Positions 9,501 to 18,386 of a stretch of DNA of 64,000 bases are shown piece after piece. The position numbers and the translations under genes were made by a program. The first letter of the stretch is position 1; every line of letters starts with the position of its first letter. Under the pieces are notes generated by a model, which saw nothing but the letters and a program-made list of their open reading frames with translations, was not told the DNA's origin and made no database searches. This stretch comes from an uncultured SAR86 cluster bacterium. Its GTDB lineage: Bacteria; Pseudomonadota; Gammaproteobacteria; Magnimaribacterales; D2472. Where the stretch lies: assembly GCA_902591925.1 (NCBI GenBank), contig CACJCN010000002.1, positions 62,001-126,000 of the forward strand. The letters run 5' to 3'.

Positions 9501-9829
9501 GATTTAAAGAAGTATCTATCAGGGAATATTTCAAATAAATTTTTTACTGAGCTAATTAAAATATGTTTATCTTTATTTTTATTATTTATTAATTGAAATC
9601 TTTGTTTAGTTATATCTTCTGGAATTGAAAAATGATCATAGGGAAGAATATCATTCTCAGGAAAGATATGAATTATGTTATTTTTAATTAAAAATGAAAG
9701 TTCGTTATATATATACTTTGATTCAATATTGTCTTTAGTGATAAGACATAGAGAATTTGAAGATTTATCAAAATATTTCTTAATAGAATATGCATAATTT
9801 TGATAGCTATTTTGTTTATTTTTAGTCAT
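6545..9829 (-). CDS. mfd: Transcription-repair coupling factor Mfd
   Basis: A DNA translocase (1094 aa) that removes RNA polymerase stalled at lesions and recruits UvrA. The order is an N-terminal UvrB-like module (SVRGGIIDVFSP near residue 150), the polymerase-interacting domain with GDLIIHEDYGLGIYEGLE, then a RecG-like helicase. The helicase carries Walker A GDVGFGKTE, DEEH in LLIIDEEHKFG, TPIPRT, and motif VI HQLRGRVGRSEKQGYCYF. A TRCF-type C-terminus follows. The length is slightly short of E. coli Mfd (1148 aa). A TATACA hexamer 7 bases before the ATG would give a leaderless transcript and overlaps the divergent acyl-CoA dehydrogenase promoter. Confidence 0.97.
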   Translation of the reverse strand: MTKNKQNSYQNYAYSIKKYFDKSSNSLCLITKDNIESKYIYNELSFLIKNNIIHIFPENDILPYDHFSIPEDITKQRFQLINNKNKDKHILISSVKNLFEIFPDRYFFKSEKTFSINDELSIDRIIKIVESLNYQKITNVEKINEYSVRGGIIDVFSPIYKSPLRIEIFDDHIESIRLFDIESQLSIKNINQFSISKGNLYSLDNLKVSSFINKWRDYFPDIDERYCSIFQKIKNNKVPEGIEIYFPFFFEKISTFLDIFNDYNFIKYHDLSDNIKKYDDLIRNRYKDELNDSNRPLIKPSDLFLSYKDILDFTESIKEIDIDKIDHSFESFKQIEEAIEDNNFKDRKIVLMSSIPSEIKKLKEKYKTEAIKIKNTSEIKNDLSIIYGNIIRPINIRDENTLIFHKEYIDKSAYQIDLSNTKSIKKDTLSKLFQSGDLIIHEDYGLGIYEGLEVVEANKKFSEYIKIIYDKNEILYVPLKHINKITNYHKNNNINIKIDSLSSNKWSIKKSRADKRVVDHAAEILDIESRRNNASSPRLKADEDLFLNFEKEFPYSETPDQIESILSIKKDLSLIKPMNRVLCGDVGFGKTEVAMRAAFISVSSNKQVIIITPSTVLCDQHYDSFIKRFENFPVSINKLNRHTSNKNKEHVINDFNAKKIDILIATHIVFNNTINYENTGLLIIDEEHKFGIKQKNFIKNRKSNIHVLYLSATPIPRTMNLVFSGLKDFSFLQTPPTNRINIKSFLKIQTSQLLKEALTREKVRGGQCFIVQNDIDKMTAIEKEINNLLPDFKVSIAHGRLSKKEIRNVMHDFKNGDIDGLICTTIIEMGLDIPNANTMIIINSHNFGLSQLHQLRGRVGRSEKQGYCYFLIPTLEIPKLSRNRLDSIIRHSSLGEGFLIAEEDLELRGGGEMLGDKQSGHIDNIGLSLYLSMLKDAINSQKNNKLSIKKDIEINFYDSAYISEDYLPSPLERLKIYKKLDEVLTLKDLKTLNTNLKDRCGKIPIETKNLIDNKKFYLKVLNTGIKSIKSNKKNTNIEITDAIKDTHFDKLISLAKNEPKIYQINSNNKFIYKYDELNSEVRRKKINKLLDEIF

Positions 9830-9835
9830 CTAGTT

Positions 9836-9844
9836 GTGTATAAT
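9836..9844. promoter_or_regulatory. Overlapping divergent -10 elements, mfd / acyl-CoA dehydrogenase
   Basis: TGTATAAT read on the plus strand contains TATAAT (9839-9844), about 46 bases before the dehydrogenase ATG at 9891. Read on the minus strand the same bases give TATACA (plus 9836-9841), 7 bases before the mfd ATG at 9829. No convincing -35 was found for either. Positions are seen directly; promoter function is inferred. Confidence 0.4.
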
Positions 9845-9890
9845 GAGGACCTTATTCTATCAATCAAATTTAATATATAAAGAAAAAAAT

Positions 9891-11072
9891 ATGGATATAA
9901 ACTTTAGTAAAGAAGATATTGCTTTTAGAGATGAAGTTAGAGACTGGTTGGCTAACGATTATCCAAAGCATGTAAAAGAAAAAACTGACGCTGGTATTAC
10001 AATTAGTAAAGAGGATTTAATAGATTTCCACAAAGCGTTATCAAAGAAGGGTTGGATGGGCTACAACTGGCCTGTTGAGTATGGTGGAACTGGTTGGTCA
10101 GCTTCGAAGTTATACATTTTTAACAAAGAGCTCGGTTTAGCTGGATGTCCACCAATATTGCCTTTTGGTGTTGGCATGGTTGGTCCTGTCATATATACAT
10201 TTGGTAATGATGAGCAAAAAGAAAGATTTTTACCTGATATACTTAATTTCAACACATGGTGGTGTCAGGGCTATTCTGAACCAGGTTCCGGATCAGATCT
10301 AGCTTCTCTTAAAACAAAAGCTGTTCTTAGAAATGATCTCGATGAAGATTATTATGTTGTTAATGGATCTAAGACATGGACAACATTAGCTCAAAATGCC
10401 GATTGGATATTCTGTTTAGTTAGAACTGATAATAGTGGTATAAAGCAAGAAGGAATTTCATTTCTACTTATTGATATGAAATCACCAGGAATTGAGGTTA
10501 AACCAATAATAACTATTGACGGAGATCACGAGGTTAATTCGGTATTTTTTACTGATGTGAAAGTACCAGCCAATAATCTTATAGGTGAAGAGGGTAAAGG
10601 ATGGACTTACGCAAAATTCCTTCTAGCACATGAAAGATTTGGCATAGCTGGCGTGGGAGCTTCAATGAGACAACTCAAAAGATTGAAAGAGATAATTTCC
10701 AAACTTGATAATTCAGATTTGCAAAAAAAAGTAAATGAACTTGAGGTTGCGTTATCGGCAATTGAAATAACAGAATTGAGACTTCTATCCGCTCTTGAAA
10801 ATGGTGGCCATCCTGGAGCTGAATCATCAATATTAAAAATCAAAGGAACTGAAATGCAACAAGCCTTATCAGAACTATTTGTGGAGGCATCTGGAGAGTA
10901 TGCCTTAATGTATCCAGGACCGCATGGGTATGAAAATAATGATAAACCAGCAGGTCCAGATTATGCTGCTGAAGGCCTATCTGGATTTTTGAATCTTAGA
11001 AAAACATCAATATATGGTGGCAGCAATGAAATTCAAAAAAATATCTTATCCAAGTTTGTGTTGGGCGTTTAA
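9891..11072 (+). CDS. Acyl-CoA dehydrogenase
   Basis: A 393-aa FAD enzyme that introduces the alpha-beta double bond into an acyl-CoA and passes electrons to ETF. It has the N-terminal helical domain, the central beta-domain motif (WWCQGYSEPGSGSDLA; KTWTTLAQNADW) and the C-terminal FAD/acyl motif YGGSNEIQKNIL. The family (PF02770/PF00441 order) is clear; chain length is not. The ORF track starts at 9834, but MDINFSKEDIAFRDEVRDWL at 9891 is the normal family N-terminus. A second, divergent acyl-CoA dehydrogenase follows after 3 bases. Such paired genes often act on steroid, branched or aromatic acyl-CoAs, possibly as hetero-oligomers (inference). Confidence 0.93.
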   Translation: MDINFSKEDIAFRDEVRDWLANDYPKHVKEKTDAGITISKEDLIDFHKALSKKGWMGYNWPVEYGGTGWSASKLYIFNKELGLAGCPPILPFGVGMVGPVIYTFGNDEQKERFLPDILNFNTWWCQGYSEPGSGSDLASLKTKAVLRNDLDEDYYVVNGSKTWTTLAQNADWIFCLVRTDNSGIKQEGISFLLIDMKSPGIEVKPIITIDGDHEVNSVFFTDVKVPANNLIGEEGKGWTYAKFLLAHERFGIAGVGASMRQLKRLKEIISKLDNSDLQKKVNELEVALSAIEITELRLLSALENGGHPGAESSILKIKGTEMQQALSELFVEASGEYALMYPGPHGYENNDKPAGPDYAAEGLSGFLNLRKTSIYGGSNEIQKNILSKFVLGV

Positions 11073-11075
11073 TTA

Positions 11076-12167
11076 ATGAATCTTGATTATAACGATGAAC
11101 AAAATATGTTGCGAGAGCAGATACAAAAATTTTGTGAATCTGAATATGATTTTTATAAACGAGAAGAAATAGTTAAATCATCAAAAGATTTTGATCCAAA
11201 CGTTTGGAATTTGTTTGCTGAACAGGGATGGTTATCAATGCCATTTTCAGAACAATCTGGTGGCCTTGGTTTTGGCCCTATTGAATTATCAATTTTGTTT
11301 GAAGAATTTGGAAAAGCACTTGTAATAGAGCCATATTTATCAACCGTTGTTCTCTCTGGAACATTATTAGATAAATCAACATTTTCAGAAAAGAATGACT
11401 TAATAGAAAAAATTTGCACTGGATCTATTCATATTTCCCTGGCATACGCTGAAGTTGATAAGGGATACGACTATCTAAACCCTACTACAACTTTAGACTC
11501 AAAATTTATTTTGAATGGAACAAAAACATTAGTTCTTAATGGATCTAACGCTGAAAAAATTATTGTAACTTGTAATAATGATGAGACTTTAAATATTGTT
11601 ATATTAGATGCAAATACATCAGGTGTCTCAATAAACTCTTTTTCAACTGTAGATGGACAGTCATGCTCAGAAATTTCTTTTGAAAATGTTAAATTAGATA
11701 AATCAAATATTGTTGCTACAGGCAATGATGCTAAGAACTTATTAAAAGAAACAATTAATTTAGCTACATTATGTATATGTGCTGAGGCTGTTGGTTGTAT
11801 GGAGTCTTGCTATCATAAGACATTAGAATATACAAAAGGTAGAGAGCAATTTGGTCAACCTATATCTGGTTTTCAAGTTTTACAACATAGAATGGTTGAT
11901 ATGTTTATTGAGTCAGAATTAGCAAAGTCACTTTTAATCAAAGCAATGTTGGAAGTTAATAATAGATCTGATGATATGTATAAACATGTCTCTGCTCTAA
12001 AATCATATGTCGGAAAATCTGGAAAACTTTCAGCAAAAGAAGCTGTTCAACTTCATGGAGGCATGGGTGTTAGTGAGGAAATGATGATCGGACATTACCT
12101 TAAAAAAATGATTTCAGTCGATGCATTATTTGGAAATGCTGACTATCATCTTAAAACTTTTTCATAA
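11076..12167 (+). CDS. Acyl-CoA dehydrogenase, second subunit or paralogue
   Basis: A 363-aa acyl-CoA dehydrogenase-fold protein, shorter than its neighbour. FGPIELSILFEEFGKAL is in the N-terminal domain, and YTKGREQFGQPISGFQVLQHRMVDM is the canonical FAD-binding helix motif. Near the C-terminus is AKEAVQLHGGMGVSEEMMIGHYLK, the diagnostic HGGxG segment. The beta-domain is less conserved than usual. It starts 3 bases after the preceding dehydrogenase and so belongs to the same operon. The pairing resembles the heteromeric FadE pairs known from steroid-degrading bacteria, but this is inferred from arrangement only. Confidence 0.9.
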   Translation: MNLDYNDEQNMLREQIQKFCESEYDFYKREEIVKSSKDFDPNVWNLFAEQGWLSMPFSEQSGGLGFGPIELSILFEEFGKALVIEPYLSTVVLSGTLLDKSTFSEKNDLIEKICTGSIHISLAYAEVDKGYDYLNPTTTLDSKFILNGTKTLVLNGSNAEKIIVTCNNDETLNIVILDANTSGVSINSFSTVDGQSCSEISFENVKLDKSNIVATGNDAKNLLKETINLATLCICAEAVGCMESCYHKTLEYTKGREQFGQPISGFQVLQHRMVDMFIESELAKSLLIKAMLEVNNRSDDMYKHVSALKSYVGKSGKLSAKEAVQLHGGMGVSEEMMIGHYLKKMISVDALFGNADYHLKTFS

Positions 12168-12197
12168 TACTTTATTTAGGTATTTTACTAAAAGATT

Positions 12198-12203
12198 TAT
12201 AAT
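12198..12203 (+). promoter_or_regulatory. TATAAT -10 hexamer of the gap gene (leaderless-type)
   Basis: A consensus TATAAT is followed by 6 bases (CAAACC) and the gap ATG at 12210, with no Shine-Dalgarno sequence between. With the usual 6-7 base spacing to the start of transcription, the mRNA would begin at the ATG. No good -35 was found. Confidence 0.5.
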
Positions 12204-12209
12204 CAAACC

Positions 12210-13712
12210 ATGAGTGATAACAGGGATATCAATCTTCAGTCTACTAAAAGACAAAAAAGGATCTTACCTGAAGATTCATTTGGCGATTGGAAATGGAGAG
12301 AAGGTCTTGCTGAGCTAATGGTTCCCATTATTGGTTCTTTGTATCGTAATGGCATAAATATCCTTATTTATGGTAAATCTCTTGTAAATGAATCACCAGT
12401 AGCAATAATGAAGGCACATCGCTTTGCTAGACAATCTGATAATAATGAACTCAGTGAATTAGAAACTTATCCAATTTTAAAATATATAGAAACTTTAGAT
12501 CTAGCTGATTGTGAGATTGATGTTGGTGAAATAGCTGTTAAATGTCCATTTTTTGAAGAAATTAAAAGTGATGATAATAAAATTGGGGATTACATTGATA
12601 GCGAGCTGGAATCTGTATTAAATAAGAAATCAAATAGACCTCCTGAACCTGCAAATATAGTGTTGTATGGTTTTGGAAGGATTGGAAGACTTGTTGCTAG
12701 AATGATGACACAAACTACAGGACCAGGTAATTATTTTAAATTAAGAGCTATTGTCATTAGAAAAGCTACTGATGATGATATATTTAAACGAGCCAGCTTG
12801 TTAACAAAAGATTCTGTTCATGGTCCTTTTGATGGCACAGTAAGAGTTGACAAAGAAAATTCATGCTTAGTAATTAACGGAAATCCAGTAAAAGTTATTT
12901 ATGCATCTGGTCCGGAAAAAGTTACTTATGCAGATCATGGTATACATAGTCCAGTCGTAATTGATAATACTGGTATATGGAGAGACGAAGAAGCATTATC
13001 TGTTCATATTAAATCAGGAGCCTCAAAGGTTATTTTAACTGCGCCTGCAAAAGGAAATATCAAAAATATTGTATACGGAATAAATGATTCTATTCTTGAA
13101 GAAAATGATCAGATTATATCTGCTGCTTCATGCACAACAAATGCAATTGTTCCTGTTCTGAAAACTATTAATGATAAGTTCAAGATTAATGGAGGCCACA
13201 TTGAAACTGTTCATGCTTATACAAATGATCAAAATCTAATCGATAATTTTCACAAAAAAGATAGGCGTGGTAGAGGTGCGCCACTTAATATGGTAATAAC
13301 ATCAACTGGGGCTGTAAATGCGGTTGCGAAAGCTCTACCAGAACTTAAAGGAAAACTTACTGGTAATGCCATAAGAGTGCCGACGCCAAATGTTAGTCTT
13401 GCAATATTATCACTGGAATTAGATGAAAAAGTTACTGTTGAAACAATAAATGATTATCTTAGATCTATAGCTTTTCACTCTAAATATAGAGAAATTATAG
13501 GATTTGTTAATTCATCTGAAGTTGTCTCTACTGATTTTTATTCATCACCATTTGCAACAGTAATAGATTCTCAGGCTACTATTACTAATGACAAAAGAGT
13601 AACTCTTTATTGTTGGTATGATAATGAATACGGCTATACTAAACAAGTAATTAGTTTATCTAAGAAAGTAGCTAAAATTAATTTACCAAGATTACCTAAA
13701 CCAATTAGCTAA
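12210..13712 (+). CDS. gap: Glyceraldehyde-3-phosphate dehydrogenase, long form
   Basis: A 500-aa member of the long GAPDH group found beside mfd and nqr in Pseudomonas-type genomes. Residues 1-145 are an extension absent from the 330-aa housekeeping enzyme. Then come the NAD-binding NIVLYGFGRIGRLVARM, the catalytic Cys in SAASCTTNAI, the catalytic His region ETVHAYTNDQ and the C-terminal CWYDNEYGYTKQV. The reaction is glyceraldehyde-3-phosphate to 1,3-bisphosphoglycerate or the reverse. The direction, and whether the extension alters cofactor use or localisation, cannot be read here. In P. aeruginosa the homologous gene also sits between mfd and nqrA (established synteny), so this is likely vertical inheritance. 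Confidence 0.92.
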   Translation: MSDNRDINLQSTKRQKRILPEDSFGDWKWREGLAELMVPIIGSLYRNGINILIYGKSLVNESPVAIMKAHRFARQSDNNELSELETYPILKYIETLDLADCEIDVGEIAVKCPFFEEIKSDDNKIGDYIDSELESVLNKKSNRPPEPANIVLYGFGRIGRLVARMMTQTTGPGNYFKLRAIVIRKATDDDIFKRASLLTKDSVHGPFDGTVRVDKENSCLVINGNPVKVIYASGPEKVTYADHGIHSPVVIDNTGIWRDEEALSVHIKSGASKVILTAPAKGNIKNIVYGINDSILEENDQIISAASCTTNAIVPVLKTINDKFKINGGHIETVHAYTNDQNLIDNFHKKDRRGRGAPLNMVITSTGAVNAVAKALPELKGKLTGNAIRVPTPNVSLAILSLELDEKVTVETINDYLRSIAFHSKYREIIGFVNSSEVVSTDFYSSPFATVIDSQATITNDKRVTLYCWYDNEYGYTKQVISLSKKVAKINLPRLPKPIS

Positions 13713-13718
13713 AAACAT

Positions 13719-13760
13719 AGAATCCTAGGCGCTTTAGCCTTATAATTCTATTGTTTTTTA
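13719..13760 (+). terminator. Possible Rho-independent terminator between gap and nqrA
   Basis: AGAAT and AGGC pair with GCCT and ATTCT around a GCTTTA loop, with a mismatched internal stretch, and are followed by TTGTTTTTTATTGTTT. The stem is interrupted, so this is a weak call. If real it separates gap from the nqr operon, whose promoter would then lie at about 13750-13790. Confidence 0.35.
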
Positions 13761-13796
13761 TTGTTTCAACCGTAACTTTATTAAGGCACACAAAAA

Positions 13797-15113
13797 GTGA
13801 TAAAAATATCAAAAGGTCTTGATTTACCAATATCAGGCTCACCTACAAATATAATTTCTGACGAACCTAAAGTTTCGTCTGTAGCTTTGCTGTCTAATGA
13901 TTTTATTGGCATGAAACCAACCATGCTAGTGAAAGAAGGAGAGATTGTTAAAGCTGGTCAAAAAATTTTTGAAGATAAGAAAAATATTGGAGTTTATTTT
14001 ACTTCTCCTGCTGGTGGTATTGTTAAGGATATAAACAGGGGAGATAAAAGAAGGTTTTTATCAATCGAAATAGACATAACAGATACTGAAGAGTTGGTTA
14101 ATTTTGATATGGGCGATTCAGTTGATCAAATTAAAGCATGCCTTATTGATTCTGGACTATGGAATGCTTTTAGAACAAGGCCCTTTAATAGAACACCTGG
14201 CATTAATGAAACTCCTGATGCTGTTTTTATAAATTGCTGTGACTCTAATCCTCTTTCGATAGATCCGTATGAAATAATATCACTTAACAAAACTGAGTTT
14301 GATGAAGGACTGAATGTTTTATTAAATTTTTTTAATTGCAATATAAATCTTTGTTATCAAAATAACGATTTTGATACATCATTTGAAAAAATAAATTACT
14401 ATCAATTCCAAGGCCCACATCCATCAGGACTAGCAAGCACTCATATTTCTAAGATTTATCCAGTGAATCTAGATAGAAAAGTTTGGACAATTAATTATCA
14501 AGACATTATTTCAATTGGATACCTTAAGCATAACAAAGAAATTAGAACTTCAAAATATATATCGTTAGCTGGTCCCTCGGTTTATGAACCATCTTTAATA
14601 AAGGTAAGAATTGGAGGAAATATTGACGAAATTACAGCTGGTAAAATTGAACCGAATTCAAGAATCATTTCTGGATCTGTTCTTCATGGTCATCAATCTG
14701 AAGGAGTCATGAATTATCTTGGATATTACGATTCTCAAATATCTGTTATTGCAGATGAAGTTAATAATATATTTATGAATTGGCTTATGCCAGGTTCATC
14801 TTTACATTCAAAATTAAATATTTTCATATCTTCATTTATCAAACCTGAAAAATTTACTTTCAATACTTCTATTGGTGGTGGTAATAGAGCCATAGTTCCA
14901 ATTTCATCCTACGAAGAAGTAATTCCTATGGATATATTAGTAACACAATTGTTGAAAGCATTAGTAGTGTCCGATATTGATATGGCTATAGATTTAGGTA
15001 TGTTAGAACTAGTACCAGAGGACTTGGCATTATGTTCATACGTATGCCCAAGTAAATACGATTACTCATCAATATTAATGGATAACCTTAACAAACTTTA
15101 TTTAGAATCATGA
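13797..15113 (+). CDS. nqrA: Na+-translocating NADH:quinone reductase subunit A
   Basis: The 438-aa cytoplasmic-face, quinone-associated subunit of the six-subunit Na+ pump. It starts GTG-I-K-I-S-K-GLDLPISG, the characteristic NqrA N-terminus (usually MIKIKKGLDLPI), which fixes the GTG start. Further family segments are GGIVKDINRGDKRRFLSIEI and GRxHISG-like SRIISGSVLHG. It opens an operon with overlapping genes through nqrM. In the living cell the complex oxidises NADH, reduces ubiquinone and exports Na+. Confidence 0.97.
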   Translation: MIKISKGLDLPISGSPTNIISDEPKVSSVALLSNDFIGMKPTMLVKEGEIVKAGQKIFEDKKNIGVYFTSPAGGIVKDINRGDKRRFLSIEIDITDTEELVNFDMGDSVDQIKACLIDSGLWNAFRTRPFNRTPGINETPDAVFINCCDSNPLSIDPYEIISLNKTEFDEGLNVLLNFFNCNINLCYQNNDFDTSFEKINYYQFQGPHPSGLASTHISKIYPVNLDRKVWTINYQDIISIGYLKHNKEIRTSKYISLAGPSVYEPSLIKVRIGGNIDEITAGKIEPNSRIISGSVLHGHQSEGVMNYLGYYDSQISVIADEVNNIFMNWLMPGSSLHSKLNIFISSFIKPEKFTFNTSIGGGNRAIVPISSYEEVIPMDILVTQLLKALVVSDIDMAIDLGMLELVPEDLALCSYVCPSKYDYSSILMDNLNKLYLES

Positions 15114-16339
15114 AAATTTTAAGAAATTATCTTGATAATATAAAACCAAATTTTGTAAGCGATGGTAAACACGTTAAGTGGTTTCCATTATTCGATGCTA
15201 TTGAAAATTTATTTTTTTCTTATGGTAAAAAAACAAAAAATCCAATACATGTAAGAGATGCTGTTGATATTCAAAAAGTAATGGTTACTGTTTGGTTAGC
15301 AACTTTTCCAGCTATGTTTTTTGGTATGTATAATCTTGGTGCGAACTCTCTTGAATATTTAGAATCGATTAATCAACAAAATACTGGTGATTGGCATCAT
15401 TATTTTGTGAGTATAGTTGGATATGATTCAAGCAGTTTTCTAAGCAAGCTTTGGTTCGGCGCATGTTATTTTCTGCCAATATACTTTGTTGTTTTTACAG
15501 TAGGTATTGCTTGGGAAGCTTTATTTGCAATTGTTAGAAAACATGAAATCAATGAAGGAGCTTTTGTTTCAACAGTTTTATTTTCTTTAAGTTGTCCTCC
15601 TGATATTCCTCTTTGGCAAGCTGCTATGGGTATTTCATTTGGTCTTGTAATAGGTAAAGAAATATTCGGTGGAACTGGTAAAAATTTCTTAAATCCTGCA
15701 CTTACTGGCCGAGCTTTTTTATACTTTGCATATCCTGCTCAGATATCAGGAGATAAAGTATGGGTAGCAGGTATTTCTGATTACAATATAATTCCTGAGG
15801 GTTACAGTGGAGCCACAGCCTTAGGTGTAGCTGCTGAAAGCGGTATGGCTGGAATAACTAATTCCTATACATGGATGGATGCATTTCTAGGTAATATTCC
15901 TGGTTCAGTTGGTGAAACATCTATTATTGCTATATTAATTGGATTAGCAGTTCTATTAATTACTAAAGTTGCTTCATATAGAATTGTTTTAGGAACTTTT
16001 GTTGGAATGATATTAATGTCATCTCTATTAAATATAGTGGGATCAGATTCAAATCCAATGTTTGCTATTCCTTGGTATTGGCATGCTGTTATTGGAAGTT
16101 TTGCTTTTGGTTTGGTGTTTATGGCAACAGAGCCAGTTTCAGGTTCAGGAACTAATACTGGAAGATGGATATACGGAATTGTAATTGGAGTTACAGTTAT
16201 ATTAATACGTGTTATCAATCCAGCATTTCCTGAAGGAATGATGTTAGCAATTTTATTCGCAAACTTATTAGCTCCTGTTATTGACCATATGGTCGTTATG
16301 TCTAATATAAAAAGAAGAAAGGCTTTATATAATGAATGA
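15110..16339 (+). CDS. nqrB: Na+-translocating NADH:quinone reductase subunit B
   Basis: A 409-aa integral membrane subunit. It has the GKEIFGGTGKNFLNPALTGRAFLYFAYP segment and the covalent-FMN site GYSGATALG. The acceptor Thr is residue 236, the same number as in the Vibrio enzyme. Several transmembrane helices follow, including FGLVFMATEPVSGSGTNTGRW. It carries FMN, riboflavin and part of the Na+ channel. The ATG overlaps the nqrA stop (ATGA). The FMN would be attached by ApbE, encoded at the end of the operon. Confidence 0.98.
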   Translation: MKILRNYLDNIKPNFVSDGKHVKWFPLFDAIENLFFSYGKKTKNPIHVRDAVDIQKVMVTVWLATFPAMFFGMYNLGANSLEYLESINQQNTGDWHHYFVSIVGYDSSSFLSKLWFGACYFLPIYFVVFTVGIAWEALFAIVRKHEINEGAFVSTVLFSLSCPPDIPLWQAAMGISFGLVIGKEIFGGTGKNFLNPALTGRAFLYFAYPAQISGDKVWVAGISDYNIIPEGYSGATALGVAAESGMAGITNSYTWMDAFLGNIPGSVGETSIIAILIGLAVLLITKVASYRIVLGTFVGMILMSSLLNIVGSDSNPMFAIPWYWHAVIGSFAFGLVFMATEPVSGSGTNTGRWIYGIVIGVTVILIRVINPAFPEGMMLAILFANLLAPVIDHMVVMSNIKRRKALYNE

Positions 16340-17105
16340 ATCAATAGTTAAAACAATTGGAGTTGCATTTGCAGTTTGTTTAATCTGCTCACTGGTTGTT
16401 TCTACATCAGCAGTTAGTCTTAGGGATCTTCAAAAAGAAAATAAACTAAATGATAAAAGAATAAAAATACTACAAGTTGCAGATATCTATGATCCAAGTA
16501 TTTCTATTGCTGAGCAATTTTCTGAATTGGAGTCAAAGTTTATTGATTTTAATACTGGATTAATGATGGATGAATACAATAATTTTAGTATAGATGAGTA
16601 TGATCAAATTGTTGTTACAAAAGATCCTAATTTATCATCCAAAGTTCCAAGTTCAGAGGATATTGCAATTATAAAAAACAGAGAAAATGTTGGAAAGATT
16701 TATATATTAAGAGACGAAGTAGGCACTATTGATAAATTAGTACTTCCCATAAGAGGTTACGGGCTCTGGGGAACTCTATATGGTTATATTTCAATTGAAG
16801 AAGATTTTAATACTGTTTCTGGAATAGAATTTTATGATCACAAAGAAACACCTGGTTTGGGTGCAGAAGTTGATAATCCAAAATGGAAAGCTCAGTGGAA
16901 AGGAAAAAAAATATATAAAGACAATAAAGTTAATTTAGCAGTAATTAAAGGAAAAGTTGAGGCAGGGGATTCTGAGTCATCCTACAAAATAGATGGTCTA
17001 TCTGGAGCCACTATCACAAGCAGGGGAGTTACAAACATGGTAGCTTATTGGTTTGGTGAGTCAGGATATTCATCATTATTAAGAGAATTAAACTATGAAT
17101 CTTAA
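16332..17105 (+). CDS. nqrC: Na+-translocating NADH:quinone reductase subunit C
   Basis: 257 aa, with one N-terminal transmembrane helix ([18 protein letters not shown]) and a periplasmic FMN-binding domain. [10 protein letters not shown] and ETPGLGAEV are conserved around the flavin, and the covalent-FMN acceptor is Thr227 in GLSGATITS. The gene overlaps nqrB by 8 bases. The neighbouring apbE product is the expected flavin transferase for this threonine. Confidence 0.97.
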   Translation: MNESIVKTIGVAFAVCLICSLVVSTSAVSLRDLQKENKLNDKRIKILQVADIYDPSISIAEQFSELESKFIDFNTGLMMDEYNNFSIDEYDQIVVTKDPNLSSKVPSSEDIAIIKNRENVGKIYILRDEVGTIDKLVLPIRGYGLWGTLYGYISIEEDFNTVSGIEFYDHKETPGLGAEVDNPKWKAQWKGKKIYKDNKVNLAVIKGKVEAGDSESSYKIDGLSGATITSRGVTNMVAYWFGESGYSSLLRELNYES

Positions 17106-17781
17106 AAAGTATCAGGATGTAATTGTTAAGCCACTTATAGATGAGAATCCTATTACATTGCAAATTCTAGGTATTTGTTCTGCATTGGCAGTTACAAACA
17201 ATCTTTCAGTCACAATGGTAATGTGTGTAGCAGTAATAAGTGTAATTTCTTTTTCAAACCTTTTTATATCATTAATCAGGAACTATATTCCATCGAGTAT
17301 TAGAATTATTGTTCAAATGACAATAATTGCATCACTTGTAATTGTTGTAGATGAATTATTAAAAGCATACGATTATGAAACAAGCAAAAAGCTCTCTGTT
17401 TTTGTAGGTTTAATAATAACGAATTGTATTGTAATGGGTCGTGCTGAAGCTTTTGCTATGAAAGAAAAACCATTATTAAGTTTTTTAGATGGTCTAGGAA
17501 ACGGTATTGGATATAGTTTAATTTTGATCGCAGTAGCAACAATAAGAGAGCTATTTGGAGCAGGAACTTTATTTGGATATGAAATTCTTCCACTAATATC
17601 TAATGGTGGTTGGTACATGGGTAATAATTTATTACTGTTACCCCCGAGCTCATTTATTATCATAGGTTTATTTATTTGGTTAATAAGATCATTAAAATCT
17701 GATCAGGTTGAAGAAGATGACTTCTTTGTTTCAAAGCATTCAACCAGTCCTGATTTATCTAAAAGAGAAATAAATGTTTGA
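17095..17781 (+). CDS. nqrD: Na+-translocating NADH:quinone reductase subunit D
   Basis: A 228-aa polytopic inner-membrane subunit of the RnfA/RnfE/NqrD/NqrE fold, with about six helices. [31 protein letters not shown] is the family hallmark; the Cys in TNCIVMGR is one of the ligands of the intramembrane iron centre shared with NqrE. The gene overlaps nqrC by 11 bases. Confidence 0.97.
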   Translation: MNLKKYQDVIVKPLIDENPITLQILGICSALAVTNNLSVTMVMCVAVISVISFSNLFISLIRNYIPSSIRIIVQMTIIASLVIVVDELLKAYDYETSKKLSVFVGLIITNCIVMGRAEAFAMKEKPLLSFLDGLGNGIGYSLILIAVATIRELFGAGTLFGYEILPLISNGGWYMGNNLLLLPPSSFIIIGLFIWLIRSLKSDQVEEDDFFVSKHSTSPDLSKREINV

Positions 17782-18385
17782 ACATTACTTAAATATTTTT
17801 ATAACAACTGTATTCATTGAAAATATTGCATTGTCTCTTTTTCTTGGAATGTGCACATTCATAGCTATATCAAAAAAAATTGATGCTGCTTTTGGGCTTG
17901 GAATTGCAGTAATTGTTGTTTGTTTGATCACGGTGCCTTTAAATAACCTAATTTATAACTATATTTTAAGAGAAGATGCATTAACCTGGATTGGTATTGA
18001 AGGTACAAATCTAGAATTTGTTGAATTGATTAGTTACATTGGTGTCATTGCAGCAAGTGTTCAAATATTAGAAATGTTTTTAGACAAGTATGTACCTGCT
18101 TTATATAATGCTTTAGGTCAATTTTTACCACTAATTACAGTTAATTGTGCAATTTTAGGTGCTTCCTTATTTATGGTTGAGAAAGATTTAATGTTTGTTG
18201 AAAGTATTGTTTATGGATTTGGAGCAGGTTTTGGATGGGCTTTGGCTATTGTTGTTTTGGCTGGTATTCGAGAAAAACTAAAATATTCTGATATACCAGA
18301 TGGATTAAAAGGTCTTGGCACAACATTTATTATTGTAGGATTAATGAGTTTTGGTTTTATGTCATTTGGAGGTATTTCACTTTAA
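17774..18385 (+). CDS. nqrE: Na+-translocating NADH:quinone reductase subunit E
   Basis: A 203-aa membrane subunit that forms an inverted-topology pair with NqrD. It has the family segments [19 protein letters not shown] and [20 protein letters not shown], where the cysteines ligate the intramembrane iron centre. It overlaps nqrD by 8 bases and ends one base before the nqrF ATG. Confidence 0.97.
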   Translation: MFEHYLNIFITTVFIENIALSLFLGMCTFIAISKKIDAAFGLGIAVIVVCLITVPLNNLIYNYILREDALTWIGIEGTNLEFVELISYIGVIAASVQILEMFLDKYVPALYNALGQFLPLITVNCAILGASLFMVEKDLMFVESIVYGFGAGFGWALAIVVLAGIREKLKYSDIPDGLKGLGTTFIIVGLMSFGFMSFGGISL

Positions 18386-18386
18386 T

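Noticed and set aside
15865-16344. 159-aa minus-strand ORF opposite nqrB
   Set aside because: It lies wholly opposite a well conserved membrane-protein gene inside an operon; its hydrophobic look mirrors the nqrB codons.
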